From positions 23,864,683 to 23,928,682 of the forward strand of contig CM059560.1 in NCBI GenBank assembly GCA_030386875.1: a stretch of DNA of 64,000 nt, written 5' to 3'. The position numbers were made by a program, and so were the translations under genes. Within the stretch, counting starts at the first letter, position 1. Each line of letters opens with the position of its first letter. The notes under the pieces were generated by a model. It was not told the origin of the DNA. It searched no databases and saw only the letters and a list, made by a program, of their open reading frames with translations. Of the stretch, positions 43,596-53,989 are shown piece after piece. Source of the DNA: Morinoia aosen (Eukaryota > Arthropoda > Malacostraca > Amphipoda > Talitridae).

Positions 43596-46500
43596 TCAGA
43601 TCATGTCGTAAGCATTTATTTTTTGAAGAAAGGTAACCAGCTGATCTACGGGCGCATTGTGACCAAGTATATTGCTTACTGAAGGTAGCCGGCTATTGTC
43701 AGAGAAGACATCAAAGCATTGTCTTCGCGTGTTGCGCAGCGCAGCGCAGTCGATGAGTAGGTGGCGCACCGTGAGGCGCGCCTCCAGGCACAGAGGGCAG
43801 CCAGGTGGGGGCTCCTGTACCTCACTGTTCATGAGGTAGCTGTGGGTGAGGTAGGTGTGGCCGCTTCTGAGTCGATTTAATATGACTTCCACTCGGCGTG
43901 GCAGTTTTCTTCTGGGCCATGATCCCGGTTCCAAATGGGCCTCGTGCATGAGGCTCCTCCGCTGGTGCCAGTCTTCTCTCCACTTGCCGTCGATCTTCCT
44001 CTCAAGTACCGAGAACCAGTCCCTATAAAAGGTTGGGACTCGCTCGGGTGGGCGAAGTGCAGCTGCTTTTGCTAGGCTATCGGCGGTCTCGTTACCTCGA
44101 ATCCCCACATGGCTGGGGATCCAGCAAAATTTGGTGGTTTTATGGTTCTGGGCAAGGTCGCGAATCTGATGTTGGAGAAGGCGGGCTTGAGGATGGTCCG
44201 TTCGTTTGTCAAGGAGAACTCGCAACACACTCAGAGAATCGCAAAAAATAATAAATTGGTTTTCAGAATGATCACGAATGATATGTAGTGCTAAATCAAT
44301 AGCATACAGTTCTGCAGTGAATATACTGGCTGTATGGGGAAGTGAAATCTGCTTCTGACTGCTGCTACAGAATGCAGCCGCGCCAACGCCGTCGCCGCTT
44401 TTGGATCCATCTGTGAAGATTGCACTGAAGCCTTGGTAGTTTTCGGTTTTTAGTCGGCGGTATTCTTGGATGTATGTGGTTGGATGGGTAGTTTCCTTTT
44501 TTAGGGCTGTTAGTTCCAGGTTTATGTCGACAGTGCCCGTGTTCCATGTTGGGACGTCAATGTTCAGTAGGCGGTACGAAAATGAGGGTTTAATATAAGG
44601 GGGTTCAAGATCTAGAGGTTCCATGATATTGAGGGTGCGAATGGCAAATGAAGGCATAACTTTCTTATTTATGAACAATCTTCTGTCAGTAGGTGGGATA
44701 ACAGAGTTAAATGCTGGGTTGCCCAAGTGGCTCTTCATTTTAAAATAATATTTTAAGGAAAGCAACTGCCTTCGCAGGTTCAGTGGCATTTCGCCAGTTA
44801 GAACTTGGAGGCTTGCGACAGGTGTGGACTTGAAGGCTCCGGTAGCGAGACGTAGACAGTCGTTAGCGACGGGATCCAAGCGCTTGAGGGTGGTGTTGGC
44901 AGCCGATGCGTAGACAATGCATCCGTAGTCCATTATTGACCGAACAAAAAGTTTATACATGTGGAGGAGAATGTGCTGGTCCCCTCCCCAATCGTGAGAA
45001 GATATGGATTTGAGCATAGCACATCCTTTCTTGCATTTGGCTATAATTTCATCAATGTGTTTCTTCCATGAGAGTTTTGCGTCCCAGGTAAGTCCAAGAA
45101 ATTTGATTTCCTCTACAAACTCGATCTCTTGATTTTCTATTTTTAGAGGTATGGGCATTTGAATACCGGGCAACGTGGTGAAGTGTACGGCTTTGGATTT
45201 TTCTGTTGAGAAAGTGAAACCGTTCATCTGCGTCCATCGTACGGCACGATTGATACATTCCTGGAGTTTGGTTTTTATAACATTTAGGTCACTATGCCGA
45301 TAGCCGAGCTGGAAGTCGTCGACAAAAAGTGAGGCATGAAATCGCGGATCCTGAGGGATCAGAGAGGCGATACCATTGATTTTAATGGCGAAAAGGGTGA
45401 CCGAGAGCACTGAGCCCTGCGGGACGCCTTCTTCTTGCGGGAAGGGGTCAGACAAATAATTATTTATTCGGACCCTAAAGGTCCGATCGCGCAGGAATTC
45501 TTGGATGAACGAGGGGAGTCTTCCTCGTAGTTTCATATGGTGAAGGTCCCGCATTATTCCGAATTTCCATGTTGTGTCATACGCTTTTGTAAGGTCAAAG
45601 AACACACTCACAAAGTGTTCATTGTGTACGAAAGCTCTCCTGATCGTAGTTTCAAGGCGCACTAGGTGGTCGGTTGTAGATCTGCTTCGCCTACCGCCGC
45701 ACTGGATGTTCGTGAGGCAGCCATGCATGTCACAGAAGTCCACGAGTCTATTGCTGACAAGACGTTCCATTGTTTTGCAGAGGCAACTGGTTAGTGCGAT
45801 GGGTCTGTAATTTTGGGGCGACTGTGGAGATTTGTGCGGTTTTGGAAAGGGGATTATAATGGCCTCCCGCCAGCTTGGAGGGAAATAGCCGTTTAGCCAA
45901 AGTTTGTTCATCATCGATAGTAGGTGCTGCTTGCCGGCTTCGGGTAGGTGCTTTAGCATTTGGTAGGAGATTTGGTCGGCTCCAGGAGAGGTGTCTTTGG
46001 TGTTATATAAAGCAGTCTCTAATTCTGCGGCCGAGAACGGTAGGTTGTACACTTCAGAGTTGGTGGATGAAAAATTCAAACCTTCGTTTTGGACCTTTTC
46101 TCTTTCTCGTTGGAATTCGACAGGGTAGTTGGTGGCTCTGCTTGTATTGCTGAATGTCATCGCTAGCTTGTTTGCTATTTGGGGTACGGTGGCAAAGGTA
46201 GTATTGTTTTCTTGTAAGATAGATATTCTTCGTTGGGGTTGGCCTTTTATTTTGCGGATATTTGCATAAACTGTTGTTAGAGGTGTATTTATGGTGAACG
46301 TATTTGCGAAACTTATCCACGCTTTCCGCTTTTCTTCACGTAGGAGGTTTCTGTGGATCGCTCGTGCTCTTTTCCAACGAAGAGCATTTTGTACCGATCT
46401 AGTCTGGCGGTACTTTTGGTATAGGCGTTCGCGGTTTCGTCGTGTTTCGGTCAGTTTTGCGCTCCAGTAGGGCTTTGGAAAAAAGGTTTTAATTTCAATA

Positions 46501-47330
46501 GTGGGTATGCATTCTGCAGCTACTGCTTGTATGGCATTAATGATGGCTTGGAGGTGCTCTTCACAGTTGGTTTCAGGCGCGATTTCAAGCTCGTTCCACT
46601 TTGGGTGGTTTTCATATGAGAGCCAATCTGCTCTTTTCAGGCACCACACTTTTCTGCCAGGCTCGCATTGTTGAGCGTTCATTAGCTGGATTAGGATCGG
46701 GCAGTGATCGCTGTCCTCAGGAGAGAGACAGGTGGACCACTCCAAATCTGCGTTCAGGCGGGGAGAGGCTAATGTTAGGTCTATGGCGGATTCGGAGTTA
46801 TACGAGATTCTGGTTGGGGATCCCGTATTCAGTAGGATGAAATTTGACTGTTCTATGTACTGTTCAAGAATGCGCCCCCGAGTGTCCGTGGTTCTGCATC
46901 CCCAAATTGTGTTATGACTGTTGAAGTCCCCCATAATAATGCTTGGAGTAGGGAGTTGATTTTCTAGGTCACGAAGTGCTTCTAGGGTAAGGCTATGGTT
47001 TCTTGACGTGTATATGGAGGCGACTGTAATCGGCCGACTGAGTTGGATGGTGGCTGCGATGACTTGAAGCTGAGACGTCAAAACGTGTTCTCTGAATGGG
47101 ACCGAGTTATGAATAAGCAAACCCACCCCTCCATGGGGGGTGAAGTTAAAGTGGCCATGCTTGATGAGAAGGGAGTATTGGGGTATAGAGAATGTGCAAT
47201 TGTGCCATAGCTTGGTTTCCTGTAGTGCTACGACTGCTGGTCGGTGCTGGTGTATCAATTCCAGCAGTTCGTCTTTCTTGGCTCGAACTCCTTGGCAGTT
47301 CCATTGTAGAATTGAGGTTGGGTTATTCAT
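43596..47330 (-). CDS. I-like LINE ORF2: endonuclease, reverse transcriptase, RNase H
   Basis: This open 1244-residue frame is the best-preserved pol in the window. The endonuclease occupies about residues 1-220 (SILQWNCQGVRAKK, VALQETKLW, IIMGDFNSHNTIWG, SPEDSDHCPILI). RT motifs include REAIIIPFPKPHK, VFFDLTKAYDTTW, EEGVPQGSVLSVTLF and ASLFVDDFQLGY; the FVDD box is of the YVDD/FVDD type. RNase H shows IFTDGSKSGDG, FTAELYAIDLAL, FCDSLSVLRVL and GNETADSLAKAA. A CCHC-like end (CPLCLEARLTVRHLLIDC) closes it. It would nick the target and prime reverse transcription there. Its ATG overlaps the ORF1 stop. The gene could be active. Confidence 0.92.
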   Translation of the reverse strand: MNNPTSILQWNCQGVRAKKDELLELIHQHRPAVVALQETKLWHNCTFSIPQYSLLIKHGHFNFTPHGGVGLLIHNSVPFREHVLTSQLQVIAATIQLSRPITVASIYTSRNHSLTLEALRDLENQLPTPSIIMGDFNSHNTIWGCRTTDTRGRILEQYIEQSNFILLNTGSPTRISYNSESAIDLTLASPRLNADLEWSTCLSPEDSDHCPILIQLMNAQQCEPGRKVWCLKRADWLSYENHPKWNELEIAPETNCEEHLQAIINAIQAVAAECIPTIEIKTFFPKPYWSAKLTETRRNRERLYQKYRQTRSVQNALRWKRARAIHRNLLREEKRKAWISFANTFTINTPLTTVYANIRKIKGQPQRRISILQENNTTFATVPQIANKLAMTFSNTSRATNYPVEFQREREKVQNEGLNFSSTNSEVYNLPFSAAELETALYNTKDTSPGADQISYQMLKHLPEAGKQHLLSMMNKLWLNGYFPPSWREAIIIPFPKPHKSPQSPQNYRPIALTSCLCKTMERLVSNRLVDFCDMHGCLTNIQCGGRRSRSTTDHLVRLETTIRRAFVHNEHFVSVFFDLTKAYDTTWKFGIMRDLHHMKLRGRLPSFIQEFLRDRTFRVRINNYLSDPFPQEEGVPQGSVLSVTLFAIKINGIASLIPQDPRFHASLFVDDFQLGYRHSDLNVIKTKLQECINRAVRWTQMNGFTFSTEKSKAVHFTTLPGIQMPIPLKIENQEIEFVEEIKFLGLTWDAKLSWKKHIDEIIAKCKKGCAMLKSISSHDWGGDQHILLHMYKLFVRSIMDYGCIVYASAANTTLKRLDPVANDCLRLATGAFKSTPVASLQVLTGEMPLNLRRQLLSLKYYFKMKSHLGNPAFNSVIPPTDRRLFINKKVMPSFAIRTLNIMEPLDLEPPYIKPSFSYRLLNIDVPTWNTGTVDINLELTALKKETTHPTTYIQEYRRLKTENYQGFSAIFTDGSKSGDGVGAAAFCSSSQKQISLPHTASIFTAELYAIDLALHIIRDHSENQFIIFCDSLSVLRVLLDKRTDHPQARLLQHQIRDLAQNHKTTKFCWIPSHVGIRGNETADSLAKAAALRPPERVPTFYRDWFSVLERKIDGKWREDWHQRRSLMHEAHLEPGSWPRRKLPRRVEVILNRLRSGHTYLTHSYLMNSEVQEPPPGCPLCLEARLTVRHLLIDCAALRNTRRQCFDVFSDNSRLPSVSNILGHNAPVDQLVTFLQKINAYDMI

Positions 47331-49720
47331 TGCTCAGGTCTGGATGGATTTGTTGTATATTCGTAGAAAATTTCCTCGGTTTCTTTTCTGACTGCAGGGT
47401 TGTTTTCGCTGGTTATTTCACAATCGCTGAGAGCGGAATCGTAAGTTGGGGTCATTTGTATTGATGTGGTATACAGTTCGCCGGTATCAGGATTCATACA
47501 CACTGCCTCTGTTAGTTGTTTCTTTTCCGTTGGGCGTTCCTGATGTTCGGAGTTTTTCCGCTTTCTTCGCGTGCTACAGTCCGCGGGCTTGGCGGGATTG
47601 TCTGCAGCAGACCTCGGAGATTCCACTTCCCTTGGTGGGATTTGACTTGACGCTGCATTGGGGGCGGTCGTCTGCACTGCACTGACAAAGGAGCGCCGAT
47701 ACTGCGGGCATTCTGAATCCAATTTAGCTTTGGCTTGGGCTCTACTGAGTCTAAATTTGTGTTGTATTGTTACTATTTCTTGTTGGTATTTGAATTCAAT
47801 GCATTTAATGGATCCAGTGAGATGGTTTTGGCCACAGTGGTGACATTCTATTTTTGGGCTGGTACATTCTGTGGCACTGTGATTGGCGTTGTCACACCGA
47901 GCACAGATTGTGGTGTTGCTTGAGCACCACTTTTGTGTATGCCCGTATTCCAGGCATATTTTGCAAAGCATTGGACGTGGTACGTAGGCGTATACTTTGC
48001 TTTTTGATTGTTCGCCTGGCACTGTTAGATATTCTGGAAGGTCTCCACGGAAAGTTAGTAGCAATGGTTGGGCGAGTGGGTTCTTGGGTCGAATCCATGT
48101 TGCCTTGGTCACATCGTAGAGGTCATGGTCCTCTTTGAGTCCCTTGCGGAAGTTCTCAAAATCGGACAGGTCATACTCGTATATGTAAACGAGTCCTTTG
48201 GCGGCGTTGGGGTGGCAATATTCTGAAATGGTGACAGGTATGTTATTGATTGACTTTATGCTGCGGACTGAATCGCTCTGGCGTGAGTTGTCGATTTCAA
48301 TTATAAACGAATCGTTCCCCTTAGAGGAAATGCGTTTGGGTTTAGTCCCAAGTTCTAGTTGTATGCTTTTCTCCAGAATCCACGGTGAGAGCTTGCGTTT
48401 TTCTGTTGCATCCATTTTGCAGAGAAAGTGCTTGGTGAAAGATTTTGATGTTTTTTCTGAGTATTCGTCTGAGTCGTGGTAAAGCTGTCTTGCGCGACGG
48501 ATGCCCACTTTGTGCTTTGCTTGAATTTCCACTATTTTCTGTTCTTCAATATGCTTAGGACACATTTTGCTTTTCAATGGGTGGGGGCCGCGGCAATGGA
48601 GACATTTGGCTTGTGCTTCTAGGCACTGATCGCTTGAGTGTCCCGCAGTGCCGCACTTTGCGCAGGTTGGTGGCCTGTTGCAGCGTATTTTGGTGTGACC
48701 GTACAGTTGGCAGTTGGAGCAGTGCATGGGTTTATCAATGTATGGATAAACTGGCGTGTCCGTACGTTCGCCTGGAATATATATATAGCTGGGGGGTGTT
48801 TCGGAGTTGAATTCGAGAATAAGGGCGCTGGTTTGTTCACGTCTGGTTTTAATGAAGGTAGCGTCAATGACGTTGCTGATGTTGTAAGCTTCCTTCAGTC
48901 CCGCTGCAAACTCGTCGAAGTCGCTCATGTTGTACTCATTGATATAGATGAGTCCTTTGGATTTGTTCAGTCTTGGGTGGAGCATGACTTCGCAGGGCAC
49001 GCTATTCACACTAGTGATGGTCAGCATGGCTTGTCCTTGTTTGTTGTCCCTTGCTTCGACTGTGAAGCTATCTTTGCCGCTGGTGGTAATTGACTTGGGA
49101 GGAAGTCCCGTAGCATTTATGACGCTGGCCTTTATTGCATACGGATTGAGGTTGCGTTTAGTTTCTGGTTTGAATTTCATGCAGTAAAAGCGCATGAATG
49201 TCTCTGTGCTTGGAAATTCCATGAGGTCCAGGGGGACATATTTTCGCTTCCTGGTAGGTCCAGGGGGACTGACAGGTTTTTGTTTTCCTTCTGGAGGGTT
49301 TTTTATTTTACCAATGATGTCCGACAGTTGGCTCACAGCCAATTCCACTTTTTTGATTCTCTCCTCCGTAGATGTTTCCACTGTTGCTGGGTCGCCACTC
49401 TGTACGTCCCGAACGTCGCCGCCCCGTCCCATCTCATTCAGACTCTGCATCAGCCCGCTCACTCTCCTCTCCACCTCGCTCACCCGCTCAGACGTGGTTT
49501 GCAGGGCCGCTGCGCCCACGGCCGTAGCCCCACGACGCTCCACCAGGACTCCTCCATCATTACCGCTTGTAGACTCGAGAGTTTCCCTGTTGATTGGTGT
49601 CCTGATTGACTTGATGGGGTTTGGCAAAGTTTCTCGTTTTCCTGGATTTCCCAAGTCCGGCTTGCGCTCGCTGCCTGCGCGCTTACCTCCGGACCGCGAG
49701 CCTCTCGCTCCTCTGGGCAT
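47327..49720 (-). CDS. I-like LINE ORF1 with a duplicated RRM-like and zinc-knuckle module
   Basis: The 797-residue ORF1 has a basic, Ser/Gly-rich N-terminus, then a short coiled-coil-like stretch (about 76-140). Two homologous modules of about 240 residues follow (about 175-413 and 429-663). Each has a folded domain (KGLIYINEYNMSDFDEF and KGLVYIYEYDLSDFENF) followed by three knuckles (CSNCQLYGHTKIRC, CAKCGTAGHSSDQC, CLHCRGPH in the first; CKICLEYGHTQKWC, CARCDNANHSATEC, CHHCGQNH in the second). LINE ORF1 proteins normally carry one set. The C-terminal tail is polar. It should bind LINE RNA. The stop TGA overlaps the ORF2 ATG as ATGA. Confidence 0.9.
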   Translation of the reverse strand: MPRGARGSRSGGKRAGSERKPDLGNPGKRETLPNPIKSIRTPINRETLESTSGNDGGVLVERRGATAVGAAALQTTSERVSEVERRVSGLMQSLNEMGRGGDVRDVQSGDPATVETSTEERIKKVELAVSQLSDIIGKIKNPPEGKQKPVSPPGPTRKRKYVPLDLMEFPSTETFMRFYCMKFKPETKRNLNPYAIKASVINATGLPPKSITTSGKDSFTVEARDNKQGQAMLTITSVNSVPCEVMLHPRLNKSKGLIYINEYNMSDFDEFAAGLKEAYNISNVIDATFIKTRREQTSALILEFNSETPPSYIYIPGERTDTPVYPYIDKPMHCSNCQLYGHTKIRCNRPPTCAKCGTAGHSSDQCLEAQAKCLHCRGPHPLKSKMCPKHIEEQKIVEIQAKHKVGIRRARQLYHDSDEYSEKTSKSFTKHFLCKMDATEKRKLSPWILEKSIQLELGTKPKRISSKGNDSFIIEIDNSRQSDSVRSIKSINNIPVTISEYCHPNAAKGLVYIYEYDLSDFENFRKGLKEDHDLYDVTKATWIRPKNPLAQPLLLTFRGDLPEYLTVPGEQSKSKVYAYVPRPMLCKICLEYGHTQKWCSSNTTICARCDNANHSATECTSPKIECHHCGQNHLTGSIKCIEFKYQQEIVTIQHKFRLSRAQAKAKLDSECPQYRRSFVSAVQTTAPNAASSQIPPREVESPRSAADNPAKPADCSTRRKRKNSEHQERPTEKKQLTEAVCMNPDTGELYTTSIQMTPTYDSALSDCEITSENNPAVRKETEEIFYEYTTNPSRPEQ

Positions 49721-50054
49721 GATGCCCGACCCCAGAGGCAGTCGGCCTCCGGGATCAGGGTTGGCGTTTTTACTCTTAATTTTAGGCTTAAGAACAAAAC
49801 TACAAATTTAACACAAAATTGGAACAATACACGATTTAGTAGGTTATGCAACCTAGTTTTTCACCTTACACTAACGAACGCGTAGTAAACCAAAATGAAA
49901 AAGAAATTCAAAACCTAGAGCACCGAGGTGCCCTAGGCGCCCCCCGCGTTGGTTCCACCCACAATAATTCTGATTGGCGATAAACTATTACAATAATCAA
50001 GTCGCTATCCCAGTACAACAGGTTGTACGGATGACAGTAGTCGTAGTGGGTGTA
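49721..50054 (-). other. 5' UTR of the I-like LINE and flank
   Basis: No gene. AT-rich sequence upstream of ORF1 leads to a GC-rich patch at 49918-49960 with small hairpins (GCACC-GA-GGTGC). The 5' end of the LINE and its target duplication were not resolved. Confidence 0.45.
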
Positions 50055-50635
50055 CTAACGGCACCACCACGAGAAGGTGCGGGTGGGCTGGATACCCGCA
50101 CCTGAGCACGGGTAACCTCTATCAAATCCTTGTCTGTTTTTCTTTTTTGTTCCCTAAACCACAAAAAGAAAGTTACACATCAAATAACCGTAAGAAAATA
50201 CTTCGAGTTCGATGCCAGTAAAACGTGGTAAAGGGAACACGTAAAATTTCCACTCACGCACAAGCTGCACCAGCATCATGACGATCTCGCCGATGATGAG
50301 GTGAGTGCTATCATAAGCCTGAGCAGAGTCAATGACGCTTTTCGAGTCAATAAAAACGGTGAATTTATCATGCTGGTGCTCCTTAACTAGTTGAAGTGCC
50401 TCCAAGACACCATAGAGCTCCGCGGTGAAGCTCGAGGTCTCGGGTAGCAATCTTCTAGCCCTCACCCTCTCTCCAGAAACAGCAGCACAACCTACAGCTC
50501 TTCCTGTTCTGGAACCATCTGTGTAGATTTAAAAAGACTCCCCATGCACCTCCAGTACATGCTCCATAAAAATATGCTTCAGAAAGTTAGCTGGCATCGA
50601 CCTCTTCTTTGGCATCCTGCACCCGGGGCAGAAAG
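50055..50635 (-). pseudogene. RNase H fragment of a LINE, right copy
   Basis: This is nearly identical to 42336-42875 over the RNase H part (IYTDGSRTG, FTAELYGVLEAL, FTVFIDSKSV) and carries the same in-frame TAA (50531-50529). The segment beyond RNase H is more diverged but keeps the CACCACGAGAAGGTG hairpin. The upstream match ends at GGGGCAG (about 50632). Confidence 0.75.
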
Positions 50636-53372
50636 TCTCCATTGGGAGGCGCCATGTTGGAGAGTTGTCAAAGAGTACCGGAAGGACTCTCGTGGGGTCT
50701 TAGTTGCATTGTGGCTACTAATGTCGGCTAATCTCTAGACGAAGGTAGAAAATATGGGAAAGGAAGGTGCCGTCCAAGGGGTGCGTGTACGCTTGCCCAC
50801 GTCGGAGACAGAGGCAGCTGGTCAAGTCGGGCAAGGTACTGCAGGCTCAGCTGTACACGGCGGAGCCAGAGAGGAGGCTCACCACTTCATGTGTGAGCAT
50901 GTTTGCCTTTACTAGAAGTTTGTGTGAGCAATAATTTACAAACTAGTAAAGGCAAAAAATGAGATTTCACGAAATATCGGCCGAGCATTGAGGGATATAG
51001 AAAATGCATACATCGTTGATATTTTATACCAAATAAATAATACTTTTTTCAAACACGTCCCAACTCAATTTTCAATCAATTTCCCGCATTCTTCTTCATT
51101 TATACCTCTGGTTTACACGCTTTGAATCATATTGATAAATATACCGTAAACTAAGGTTAAATTCTTCAGAAAATTTCTTTACAAAAGAGCACTTCCACAA
51201 GAATGTAAAGGGAAACAAAAATTTCCAAGTAGTTCCTACGCTTTATTACAGTGGAGGAATCAGCATTAGTTACACAATAATCAACGAATGCTCATATATT
51301 AACCAGCTGTACAAACAGCAACGATAATTATTTCTGTACACGTAATTTCACATCCTAGAGAGAATGAAAAAAGAAGTGGAGATACAAAATACACAATTGA
51401 ATTGCCTAACACAAGACAGCGTTTCACCCTCAAGACGGAAATAAAGGGAAAAAAATAAACAGCAACTTGTCATAAGAGGTGGAAATCCTAATGAATAATT
51501 AAATGGGATGTCAGGTGGCCGTCGTTTGCCCATAGTTTGGAGGGTAACTTCTCCCAAATCACAGCTGTCATTTAGCTGGGAAATCAGACATCAGGGCCAT
51601 AACAGACCCGAGTTACGAGGCTTGTGCATATAATTGACTTGTCTTCCGTCCCCTTTTACCTCATTTCAAACAGAAGTCCGGAGTTTTGGGAAGCAATAAA
51701 ATGGCCAGACATTACATAAATATCATTTACAGAACACAATGCAAGAGCACGAATATTTAGTACACTGATGACACCATAAACAAGACACATAGCGGTTTCG
51801 GATGAAGATAGTCAGCGTCCTCCCCGCGCATTATTCAAAGCAAGGACGGACTGTAAAGTAGGATTAGGAGGGCCCCAGTAAATGAACTAAATAGTGGCTG
51901 TCACTACAGACCAGATGCAAATGCCGTATAATCGTTACAACTTTGACCAACATTGCGAAAGGCCCAATACGTCTTGCGAGCGGATAGGTCAAGTCAGGTT
52001 TTACGACGCAAAACTATTAACACAAACAAAATATTGTTGACGAAACCATATAAGTTGAGGGGGCCAAAGGCAACGCAGAGCCTTTTACAAAGTAAGGACA
52101 CAGCGACGCTATCACAAAATAGCAATTCTTAGCTTAACATAAGACTAGAAAAATAGACGCTCATAATCTAAGATTCGTTTAATTCTTTCCTCTCACTGAT
52201 CAGTCGATAATCACCGCACACCATCTAATTTGCTCCGGCGAAGAAATAAAAAAACTAATGTTTCATGAAACACAACACCGAGCACCCAGAAATACTACTC
52301 GATAATACTTCAAAAACAATTTGGTTAGCAACAACTGTTTGGAAAACCAGTTTTTGAAATTCTTAAGAGTACCTACCTACCTTACAAGGGGGTTTAGTTT
52401 TTGATTTTCAATATTTACTAAATTTTTGTGACGATTTCATGAAAGAACTAAAATTAAACATCAAATTTACGTCGCAACAGCATACATTACATCGCTAAGT
52501 GCTTTGAAGAGCAACAACAAACATCTTTGAAGGTATTAAATTTCAATCGATTTGCAGGCAGTATGAGTTTGCCACTTCCCATTGGAGGAGGTTGGTTGAC
52601 TGACTCGCTGAGGTTTCATGAAGGGAGAGAAACGGAAGGGAGCAGCATTCTAGTAAAGCTTATGTAACTACAAATAAATATCCACAGCCTCTTGCACTAA
52701 CATTTACTTGGGGGTCTCTCGGAGCGCCCAAGATGGACTCAGACAACCAAACGTTTGATGATGAAGGCTGATCTATTTGAGACTATTTCACGCATTGTCA
52801 GTTCCCATCATCAGCAACGTCGACATTAATTAAATCGTAAAGCATTGGTAAACGATTTTCACATAAAGCTTATGGATGCTAGTAACTCCTTCAGAGAGCT
52901 GCATGCCCAATATTAACTGGACAAATGTCATTCTCCTGAGCATGTTATTTTTCTTAAGGAAATTTAACAGCAGAAATTATATGTAAAAAGATAAGTTTAG
53001 CCATGAATGCCTGAACGAATCTTTAACGCGGTTAGTGATTCGTTAGAAAGTCAATCCCAAAAGTTACGTTAGTAATAAATACCAACCATCAAGATACCTA
53101 GATTGATTCCAGTATCTTGATTCAGATCAAGTATTGATTCGACACACTAATGAAACTAGCGGAAATGATACCTACAACCAAAAATTCCCATTCTATAATG
53201 CAGAGCACCTTTTAAGTCTTCTCTAAATTGTTACGCGTAGTACAGAAGAATAATTTCTATTAAATTTTTATCCAAGGCTGTGTGACAGAATTGAGCACTT
53301 GATCTTGCCCACCAATAGCGCTCAATTGCACTAAAAAGCATCGACTTAGATTTGGATTATTTTTATAACATT
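50636..53372. other. Intergenic, downstream of Chd1; no gene seen
   Basis: About 2.7 kb without a supported ORF or any repeat found elsewhere in the window. It contains a 55-base hairpin at 50902-50956. It lies between the repeat cluster and the 3' end of Chd1. Confidence 0.6.
50902..50956. repeat. 55-base near-perfect hairpin
   Basis: TTTGCCTTTACTAG (50902-50915) pairs with CTAGTAAAGGCAAA (50943-50956). An inner GTTTGT/ACAAAC stem follows after a 3-base bulge, around a loop of about 14 bases. Confidence 0.75.
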
Positions 53373-53378
53373 TTTATT
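53373..53378 (-). terminator. Polyadenylation signal AATAAA of Chd1
   Basis: AATAAA on the minus strand lies 188 bases after the Chd1 stop codon. It is the first such signal downstream and is followed by T-rich sequence. Confidence 0.6.
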
Positions 53379-53565
53379 GCTTACGACAGAAAACTGTTAT
53401 ACCTTCTTCAAAAGTCTACAGGACCCTTTATAAATCAAAAGATAAATTCTTGTGATAAGACAGTTCCAAACTGTGATGACAGTATTTTCTACCATTGGCA
53501 TTATGTGCATTAGCCCTGCGTTTCTTCACTTAAAAATAGCGGTTCCTCTGTGTCGTTGAAGACCG

Positions 53566-53989
53566 CTACGACGCTGGAGGCCCCGCTCCCTTATACGGCT
53601 GAGGTCTGCTATCGACGTCCGAGTGCGGCTTGGTGCGCGGGTCGGCCCGGTTAGCGTGTTCCTTCCCCTGCCAGCCGCTGACGACAGGCCCGCTGCCAGA
53701 TTCCGCGGGTGGCGAGTCTCTAGGTCCCCATTCTCCTCGGTAAGCCTGGTGGTAGTGAGGGCCAGGGCCGCCTGGCAGCAGTGGAGCACCGTACATAGGG
53801 GGGCCAGGAGGGTAATGAGGAGGATAGTTGCCGGGTATTGCAGGCCCGCCGTAGTGAGGGTGGTGAGAACGACCGCCGCCGCCGCCGCCACCTCTCCATT
53901 CCCCACCGCCGCCACCCCCGCGGTGATGGTAACCGCTACCATATCCATCCTTATTGTAACCATCGCGATGGTAACCGCCATGGTATCGC
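53566..53989 (-). CDS. Chd1: Chd1 last exon, Gly/Tyr/Pro-rich tail
   Basis: 424 coding bases, acceptor TTTACAG. It codes for repeated [18 protein letters not shown] units, Gly runs, [12 protein letters not shown] and an end at GAGPPAS with stop TAG (53568-53566). Confidence 0.87.

Noticed and set aside
48638..49811. Long plus-strand frames opposite the LINE ORF1
   Set aside because: They lie antisense to a well-supported ORF1 with zinc knuckles and show no domain.
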